Positions 1 to 4,162 of a DNA stretch of 5,393 bases are shown one piece after another. This stretch comes from Planctomycetes bacterium SM23_32. GTDB taxonomy: Bacteria > Planctomycetota > Brocadiia > SM23-32. The notes beneath the pieces were generated by a model. That model ran no database searches and was not told where the DNA came from. It worked only from the letters and a program-made list of their open reading frames with translations. Position 1 is the first letter of the stretch, and every line of letters starts with the position of its first letter. Where the stretch lies: the NCBI GenBank assembly GCA_001303885.1, contig LJUE01000188.1:1-5393 (forward strand), in the 5' to 3' direction. A program made the position numbers and the translations under genes.

Positions 1-495
1 CGCAACTGCCTCCAGATCCTGCCCGCCACAGTTGGGACATGCCAGATCGCCGGTGTTCCGCGCTTCGCCTTGCCAGCCGCACGTACGGCAGCGGAGGAGA
101 CTCTCAGAGGCGAAGACGACGACGTCCCAGCGCTGGGGACCGGCCTCTTCGTAGGCCGACTCGTCGACAACGATCAGGTCGCCACCGTGTACCGGGCCGA
201 TGGCTGCCTCTGTCGGCTGGGGCGAGATACCGTCCTCTTGGCCTTGAGCACCGGCCCGCCAGACGTACCGGCAGTTGGCGCACTCGACTTCGCCGCCAAC
301 ACCGGGCTTGTGTAGCCCCACGGCAAACGTCCACCCGCAGTTTGGGCAGCTGATCGTGTAGTGCTCGCCCAGCAACGTCGGAGCCATTGCGCCGTACCGG
401 ACCCTGTATGTGCGCGGCCGGGCAGCGCGCCAGACGACGCCCAAGAGGCAGAGCGCGACAAGCACGATGACGACGACAATGAGCTTGGTCTTCAC
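1..495 (-). CDS. S26 signal-peptidase-I-like membrane protein with two zinc ribbons, catalytic Ser replaced by Ala (3' partial)
   Basis: The first 165 residues are visible; the gene continues off the left edge. Residues 5-22 are one hydrophobic helix after K2 and K4, which suggests an N-in anchor with the rest outside the membrane. Residues 34-42 (YGAMAPTLL) match the signal peptidase I box B (SGSMxPTL), but the serine position just before Met is Ala36. Residues 105-128 match box C: GDLIVVDE, then RWDVVVF where RGDVVVF is usual. Two Cys sets look like zinc ribbons: C50/C53 with C72/C75, and C136/C139 with C153/C156. The second starts soon after DVVVF, where the strand leading to the catalytic Lys would normally follow; no YIKR-like box is visible in the window. 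The GTG start has GGGAG 8 nt upstream and lies 33 nt after the mini-TPR gene, so the two are probably co-transcribed. Family membership comes from the two boxes and is fairly secure. Loss of peptidase activity is inferred. It could be a pseudo-peptidase or a divergent envelope protein of the same fold. Confidence 0.78.
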   Translation of the reverse strand, partial: MKTKLIVVVIVLVALCLLGVVWRAARPRTYRVRYGAMAPTLLGEHYTISCPNCGWTFAVGLHKPGVGGEVECANCRYVWRAGAQGQEDGISPQPTEAAIGPVHGGDLIVVDESAYEEAGPQRWDVVVFASESLLRCRTCGWQGEARNTGDLACPNCGGQDLEAVA

Positions 496-503
496 TTCAG
501 CAG

Positions 504-519
504 CTCCCAGTACAGGGAG
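504..519 (-). promoter_or_regulatory. Short hairpin containing the Shine-Dalgarno of the S26-like gene
   Basis: On the minus strand CTCCC (519-515) pairs with GGGAG (508-504) across a 6-nt loop. GGGAG is also the Shine-Dalgarno of the GTG start at 495, 8 nt away. If the hairpin forms, translation of the second gene could depend on ribosomes leaving the first gene's stop at 529. The stem is only 5 bp, so a regulatory role is speculative; the ribosome binding site itself is clear. Confidence 0.45.
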
Positions 520-528
520 AAGCTGGCT

Positions 529-690
529 CTACTCCTCTGCCATCAGTTCCTTCCGCATCTGCTCGATCTGCGGACCCAGCGACGCATCCAGCTCAATGGC
601 TTTCCGCCACTTCTCCTCGGCCTCGGCGCGCTTGTCCATCTTGGCGAGGGCGACGACCAGGACGACGCAGTTCAAGGCGTGCCTTGTCAT
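529..690 (-). CDS. Small single-TPR-like protein (53 aa)
   Basis: The product has 53 residues. Residues about 5-38 resemble one tetratricopeptide repeat: a first helix (ALNCVVLVVALAKM), a turn at DKR, then a second helix AEAEEKWRKAIELD with the TPR-typical small-aromatic-small spacing (A19, W24, A27). A charged helix (QIEQMRKELMAEE) ends the protein. TPRs usually occur in tandem as protein-interaction scaffolds, so a lone repeat is unusual. ATG 690 is chosen because AAGGAG lies 11 nt upstream; a TTG at 714 sits directly after an in-frame TAG and has no ribosome binding site. A promoter at 759-786 lies only about 60 nt upstream, which argues for a real small gene rather than the tail of a broken longer TPR gene. 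No TPR-like sequence is visible upstream in other frames. It is probably co-transcribed with the S26-like gene 33 nt downstream. Function is unknown; it may bind a partner at the membrane or another TPR protein. Confidence 0.6.
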   Translation of the reverse strand: MTRHALNCVVLVVALAKMDKRAEAEEKWRKAIELDASLGPQIEQMRKELMAEE

Positions 691-701
691 TTCTGTTGCA
701 G

Positions 702-707
702 CTCCTT
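702..707 (-). promoter_or_regulatory. Shine-Dalgarno AAGGAG that fixes the mini-TPR start
   Basis: AAGGAG on the minus strand lies 11 nt before ATG 690. It is a strong match at slightly long spacing, and it supports this ATG over the TTG at 714. Further up the same leader, a 5-bp stem with a 7-nt loop (721-737, GGCTG/CAGCC) may form. Confidence 0.6.
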
Positions 708-758
708 GACCCAACTACTCGGCTGCGAAGTCCAGCCAGCTGAGCCAGGGACAAGGCG

Positions 759-786
759 ATTCTATGTGTCCGGACGCCCCTGTCAA
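759..786 (-). promoter_or_regulatory. Sigma70-type promoter of the mini-TPR / S26-like unit
   Basis: On the minus strand the -35 is TTGACA (786-781), the spacer is 16 bp and the -10 is TAGAAT (764-759), 11 of 12 bases at consensus. Transcription would start near 752, giving a leader of about 62 nt before ATG 690. No promoter is evident between the two genes, which fits one transcript. Confidence 0.7.
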
Positions 787-1062
787 GAGCACTTCTCCAG
801 GCCACAACACTGGGATTGGCGCAGGAGTTCTGACCAGACGCGGCCCTTCCCAGGGAACGTGCGCCCGCCCACCTCATGCAGGTCCTCATCCGCTGTTTCA
901 CCCGGAGTTTCAGCCAACTCCTGTCCGTCGCTGTCCTCTGCTGGCAGGGCGTGGCCAGATGGGCGGCCCTCCTTCGCGCAAGGCTTCGGAGGGTGAAGGT
1001 CAGAAGTCTGCGGGGGTGGCCGCGATAGGCAACTACCGGCGGGTGCTGTCAGGCTGAGGCGG
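787..1062. other. Non-coding stretch between tRNA-Gly and the mini-TPR promoter
   Basis: I see no convincing gene here on either strand. Open frames that cross it are Arg/Pro-rich, lack ribosome binding sites, and overlap either the tRNA or the promoter. The only structure noted is an inverted repeat CCCTCC (967-972) / GGAGGG (988-993) with a 15-nt loop. No T-run follows on either strand, so it is not a standard intrinsic terminator. Where tRNA transcription ends is not apparent. Confidence 0.5.
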
Positions 1063-1137
<75 letters not shown>

Positions 1138-1150
1138 TCCGACGCTCCCG

Positions 1151-1179
1151 ATTATAGGCCGGGGGCGGCGGGCTGTCAA
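1151..1179 (-). promoter_or_regulatory. Perfect-consensus sigma70 promoter of tRNA-Gly
   Basis: On the minus strand TTGACA (1179-1174), a 17-bp spacer and TATAAT (1156-1151) match consensus at all 12 positions. The -10 ends 13 bp before the mature tRNA 5' end, so the 5' leader would be only about 6-7 nt. The bases after the -10 (CGGGAGC) form a GC-rich discriminator of the kind linked to stringent control of stable-RNA promoters in E. coli; that this applies here is inference. Confidence 0.9.
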
Positions 1180-1184
1180 TGCCT

Positions 1185-1206
1185 CCGGGCGCGGCGAGGC
1201 GCCCGG
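1185..1206. repeat. Perfect 8-bp inverted repeat beside the tRNA -35
   Basis: CCGGGCGC (1185-1192) and GCGCCCGG (1199-1206) are exact reverse complements around the 6-nt loop GGCGAG. The repeat begins 5 bp beyond the tRNA -35 element. Neither inferred transcript covers it, so it would act as DNA (for example a protein-binding site) if it acts at all. No T-run follows on either strand. High GC makes chance palindromes likelier. Confidence 0.5.
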
Positions 1207-1222
1207 CGCTGGGCCGTGACGA

Positions 1223-1244
1223 GGGGGGCGGGGGAACGCCCTCC
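1223..1244. repeat. Second 8-6-8 inverted repeat in the divergent intergenic region
   Basis: Bases 1223-1230 pair with 1237-1244 over 8 positions, one of them G-T, around the loop GGGGAA. Total length and loop size equal those of the repeat at 1185-1206, 16 bp away, but the stem sequence differs. It lies about 110 bp upstream of the tex -35. No T-run follows. The remaining bases up to 1352 hold a GCGCGCGCGC run (1293-1302) and nothing else I can interpret. Confidence 0.4.
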
Positions 1245-1352
1245 CGGGCAGTGGCCGTGGAGCATTGATGCGGGCGGGCCATCGCGGGCGGGGCGCGCGC
1301 GCTACAGCGGAGGCGAATGGCGGCGGAGCCGACGATCGCGGGCACGATTTGG

Positions 1353-1381
1353 TTGACAAGTCGGAGGCGATGGCCTAAAAT
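1353..1381 (+). promoter_or_regulatory. Sigma70-type promoter of tex
   Basis: TTGACA (1353-1358), a 17-bp spacer and TAAAAT (1376-1381) match consensus at 11 of 12 positions. Transcription would start near 1388, giving a leader of about 92 nt before ATG 1480. The candidate TTG start at 1393 would then be about 5 nt from the mRNA end with no ribosome binding site, so the promoter supports the ATG. Confidence 0.8.
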
Positions 1382-1430
1382 CTGGGGAGTATTTGCGCTG
1401 GGCGGGTTGTTGCAGGCCACCTACCCCCTT

Positions 1431-1472
1431 CAGCTTCGACCTTTTCCTGCCGGCTAAAGGACGACGAAGCTG
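1431..1472 (+). promoter_or_regulatory. Long stem-loop in the tex leader overlapping the Shine-Dalgarno candidate
   Basis: CAGCTTCG (1431-1438) is the exact reverse complement of CGAAGCTG (1465-1472). Inside it CCTTT (1440-1444) pairs with AAAGG (1456-1460), giving 8 + 5 bp separated by an asymmetric bulge (A against ACGA), with an 11-nt loop. The structure ends 7 nt before ATG 1480. The only good Shine-Dalgarno match, AAAGGA (1456-1461), lies in the inner stem, and its 18-nt distance from the ATG is long. The fold could hide the site, as in RNA thermometers or autoregulated leaders, or alter its effective spacing. It matches no riboswitch class I recognise. Confidence 0.55.
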
Positions 1473-1479
1473 CAGAAGC

Positions 1480-4062
1480 ATGCCTGAGAAGGCCCTCAAG
1501 AACGTCGCTTCAAAGCACCATCTCACCGCCGAGCAGGCCGCGGAGATACTGAGGCTGCTCGACAGCGGCTTCAGCATCCCCTACATCATGCGCTACCACA
1601 AGGAGCTGGCCGCCGGGCTGGAGCCGGCCGGCTTCTACGAGCTGATCGAGGAGAAGCGGCGGCTGGAGAAGCTCGAGTCGCGTCGGCGCAAGATACTGAA
1701 GAAGCTCGAAGAGCGCGACATACTCACCGACGAGCTGCGGGAGAAGATCGAGCGCGCCGCCGACATGCGGGAGCTGATTGACTACTACGTGCCTTACCGG
1801 CCCCGCAAGCGCTCGCGCTCCCGCCAGGCCCTGGCCCAGGGCCTGCGGCCTCTGGCCACGCAGGTGCTCTCGCAGCAGGAGTTCATCCCTCACATGGGCG
1901 AGGCGGCCGAGGCCTGCGTCTCGGCGGAGCAGGGGCTGGAGGGGGTCGAGGGCGTGCTCGAGGGCGTCTTCCACATCGTGAGCGACTGGGTGGCCGAGGA
2001 GAAGGGCCACCGTGACCGCCAGCGCGAGGTGGTGCGGCGCGACGCGATGTTGGTGGCGAGCCGCTCGGGCCGCTCGGTGCCGAGCCGGCTGATCCGCGAG
2101 TTCCGCTCCTACTTCGACTTCCGCCAGCCGGCCGCCAAGGTGCATCCGTATCACATGCTCTGCATCCTGCGGGGCAAGCGGCTGCGGGCGCTCCAGTACG
2201 AGGTGGTGCCCCCGCTGGAGGCGATGATGCAGGCGGCGGCGGAGCTCTACCTCGCCGGCGGGACCAGCCAGCTCGACCAGGTGCAGAGCGAGCTGGGGGA
2301 GGGCCTGCCGGGCGCCGAAGGCGCCGCCCTGAAGAACCTGAACGGCACCGAGTTCCTGGTGGCGTGCATCAAGCACAGCCTGACCACCGTCCTGGCGGAG
2401 GTGACGGCCCGGGAGCTGGACAAAGACCTGTGCAAGAAGGCCGAGCAGCTCGGCCTGGACATCATCCGGCGCAACCTCGATTCGCTGCTGATGGCCCAGC
2501 CGTTGCGCAAGCGTATGCTCGGCATCCACCCCGGCTACCGGACCGGGTGCAACCTGGCCGCGCTGGACGAGGACGGCAAGGTGCTGGAGACCACGACCGT
2601 CTACCCGCACGCGCCGCTGAACAAGCAGGAGGCCGCCAAGGAAACGCTGAGCCGCCTCATCGAGCAGCACGGGCTCGAGGTGGCCATCATCGGGGACGGA
2701 ACGGGGAGCGAGGAGACCGAAGCGCTGATGGCCGGGCTGATCGCCGAGACGTCCGGCGAGCTGCGCTACAGTGTCGTCTCCGAGGTGGGCATCGAGACCT
2801 ACGCGAGCGGCCGCGCGGCCAAGGACGAGCTTCCGGACATCGAGCCGGGCGAGCGTTCGGCGGTGGCTCTGGCGCGGCGCGTGCAGGACCCCCTCTGCGA
2901 GCTGGTGAAGGTCAACCCGCGCGAACTGTGCCCGGAGCCGTACGCGGACGAGGTGAACGGAGGCGCCCTGAAGAAGCTGCTGGACCGCACGATCGAGGAG
3001 TGCGTCTGCAAGGTCGGGGTGGACGCCAACAGGGCCCATTACAGCATGCTGCGACACGTCTCCGGATTGGGGCCGGACAAGGCGCTGGAGCTGGTGGAGT
3101 ACAGGGACAAAAGGGGGGCGCTGAAGAACCGGCAAGAGCTGCGCGATGTGCCCAAGATAGACCAGGCGAGCTATGAGCAGGCGGCCGGGTTCATCAAGGT
3201 GGCCGGGTCGGACAACCCCCTCGACGCCACGCGCATCCACCCGCGCGTCTACCCGGTGGCGGAGGCCATCGCCCGCCAGATGGAGGTGCCCATCGCCGAC
3301 CTCGCCACCGAGGAGGGGCGCCAGAAGGCCGGGGAGCGCGCCTCCCAGGTGAAGCTGGCCGAGCTGGAGAAGGAATTCGGCGTCCACTATCTGCTGCTGA
3401 AGGACATTGTGGCGGAGCTGTCCGAGCCGTGGCCCGACCCGCGCAAGGACCGGCAGGCGCCGGTGCTGCGCCAGCAGCGGCTAACGGTGGATGAGCTTGA
3501 GCCCGAGCAGTGGTTCGTGGGCACGGTGCGCAACATCGTGGACTTCGGCGTGTTCGTTGACATCGGCGTCGGGGAAGACGGCCTGATCCATATCAGCGAG
3601 CTTTCGGACGGTTACGTGCAGAGCCCCTACGACGTGGTGTGCGTGGGCGACCGGGTGAGGGTGCGCGTGGTGCGCGTGGACAAGGAGAAGCGCCGCATCG
3701 CGCTGTCCATGAGGAAGGAGAGCGCGCCTCGCGAGCGCCGGGGCCACGAACGGCGCCGCCGGCCGGCGGCCGAGTCCCGTGCCGAGGCGCGCCGGGCCGA
3801 CGTCGAGATACCCAACCACAGGCCGGCGGGCGCCATCCAGACGCCGCGCAGCACGCTCGGGGGCCAGAGCCGGCGCTTCAAGAAGGCCGTTATAGGCGAG
3901 CCGCTCTCGAAGACGCAGCAGCAGATCCTCAAGAAGAGCGAACCCCGCAAGCCGGTCGAGGACGAGCAGGAGCCCTCCGAACAGAAGAAGCCCGAAGCGG
4001 GCGGCCTCCTGGAGAAGCTCGACTTCGCCTCGATCGAGAAGCGCGGCAAGCGCTCCGAATGA
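1480..4062 (+). CDS. tex: Tex family S1 RNA-binding protein
   Basis: The product has 860 residues, against about 770-790 for typical Tex, a conserved nucleic-acid-binding protein linked to transcription and RNA metabolism. The Tex N-terminal helical region covers about 10-200, with FSIPYIMRYHKE (31-42) for the usual VPFIARYRKE and VPYRPRKRSR (104-113). The YqgF RNase-H-like domain covers about 345-470 (LGIHPGYRTGC, IIGDGTGSEET, VSEVG, ARRVQDPLCELVKVNP). Helix-hairpin-helix motifs lie at about 525-577 (VSGLGPDKAL, RDVPKIDQASYEQAAGF), followed by DNPLDATRIHP. The S1 domain covers about 675-745 (VGTVRNIVDFGVFVDIG, DGLIHISELS, RIALSMR). Residues 746-860 form a charged Arg/Lys/Glu-rich tail, probably disordered. 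ATG 1480 is chosen because it gives the usual N-terminal length of about 30 residues before the first motif and lies 92 nt from the inferred transcription start; TTG 1393 would add 29 atypical residues. The Asp of the usual LGLDPG motif is His350, so nuclease activity is doubtful. Cytoplasmic; single-gene unit with its own promoter. Confidence 0.95.
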   Translation: MPEKALKNVASKHHLTAEQAAEILRLLDSGFSIPYIMRYHKELAAGLEPAGFYELIEEKRRLEKLESRRRKILKKLEERDILTDELREKIERAADMRELIDYYVPYRPRKRSRSRQALAQGLRPLATQVLSQQEFIPHMGEAAEACVSAEQGLEGVEGVLEGVFHIVSDWVAEEKGHRDRQREVVRRDAMLVASRSGRSVPSRLIREFRSYFDFRQPAAKVHPYHMLCILRGKRLRALQYEVVPPLEAMMQAAAELYLAGGTSQLDQVQSELGEGLPGAEGAALKNLNGTEFLVACIKHSLTTVLAEVTARELDKDLCKKAEQLGLDIIRRNLDSLLMAQPLRKRMLGIHPGYRTGCNLAALDEDGKVLETTTVYPHAPLNKQEAAKETLSRLIEQHGLEVAIIGDGTGSEETEALMAGLIAETSGELRYSVVSEVGIETYASGRAAKDELPDIEPGERSAVALARRVQDPLCELVKVNPRELCPEPYADEVNGGALKKLLDRTIEECVCKVGVDANRAHYSMLRHVSGLGPDKALELVEYRDKRGALKNRQELRDVPKIDQASYEQAAGFIKVAGSDNPLDATRIHPRVYPVAEAIARQMEVPIADLATEEGRQKAGERASQVKLAELEKEFGVHYLLLKDIVAELSEPWPDPRKDRQAPVLRQQRLTVDELEPEQWFVGTVRNIVDFGVFVDIGVGEDGLIHISELSDGYVQSPYDVVCVGDRVRVRVVRVDKEKRRIALSMRKESAPRERRGHERRRRPAAESRAEARRADVEIPNHRPAGAIQTPRSTLGGQSRRFKKAVIGEPLSKTQQQILKKSEPRKPVEDEQEPSEQKKPEAGGLLEKLDFASIEKRGKRSE

Positions 4063-4087
4063 CCCCGGTGGCTTTCGGCCCGCCGCG

Positions 4088-4116
4088 TTGTCCGGCCTAT
4101 CCTCACCTGCTATAGT
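4088..4116 (+). promoter_or_regulatory. Extended -10 promoter for the exported concanavalin-like protein
   Basis: TTGTCC (4088-4093), a 17-bp spacer and TATAGT (4111-4116) form a plausible promoter. The TG at 4108-4109 gives an extended -10. It begins 25 bp after the tex stop, and no terminator separates them, so readthrough from tex is also possible. The start would be near 4123, leaving a leader of about 40 nt. Confidence 0.6.
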
Positions 4117-4138
4117 ACGCATGTCCCCCTTCTACCGA

Positions 4139-4152
4139 GCCCGAGAGCGGGC
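4139..4152 (+). promoter_or_regulatory. Small hairpin in the leader of the exported protein gene
   Basis: GCCCG (4139-4143) and CGGGC (4148-4152) pair around the tetraloop AGAG, ending 10 nt before ATG 4163. The weak ribosome binding candidate GGCGGA (4150-4155) overlaps its 3' arm. It could modulate initiation, but a 5-bp stem in GC-rich sequence may be chance. Confidence 0.3.
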
Positions 4153-4162
4153 GGATCGCGCA

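Noticed and set aside
593..901. Minus-strand frame of about 100 codons overlapping the mini-TPR gene
   Set aside because: It is Arg-rich, runs through the promoter at 759-786, and its end is a shifted reading of the TPR gene. The TPR frame has the better motif and ribosome binding site.
967..993. Inverted repeat CCCTCC/GGAGGG as terminator of tRNA-Gly
   Set aside because: The loop is 15 nt and no T-run follows on the minus strand, so it does not meet intrinsic terminator criteria.
361..996. Plus-strand frame of 211 codons
   Set aside because: It is antisense to the S26-like and mini-TPR genes and has no family resemblance or ribosome binding site.
1393..1479. TTG start extending Tex by 29 residues
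   Set aside because: It would lie about 5 nt from the inferred mRNA start without a ribosome binding site, and the added residues do not resemble Tex N-termini.
1510..3387. 625-codon open frame on the minus strand
   Set aside because: It lies entirely opposite tex, whose domains match a known family throughout. The frame is a by-product of high GC at third codon positions; its translation is Leu/Arg/His-rich with no recognisable motifs.
4121..4162. In-frame ATG at 4121 as start of the exported protein
   Set aside because: It sits at or just upstream of the inferred transcription start and would place 14 charged residues before the signal peptide. A leaderless start cannot be fully excluded.
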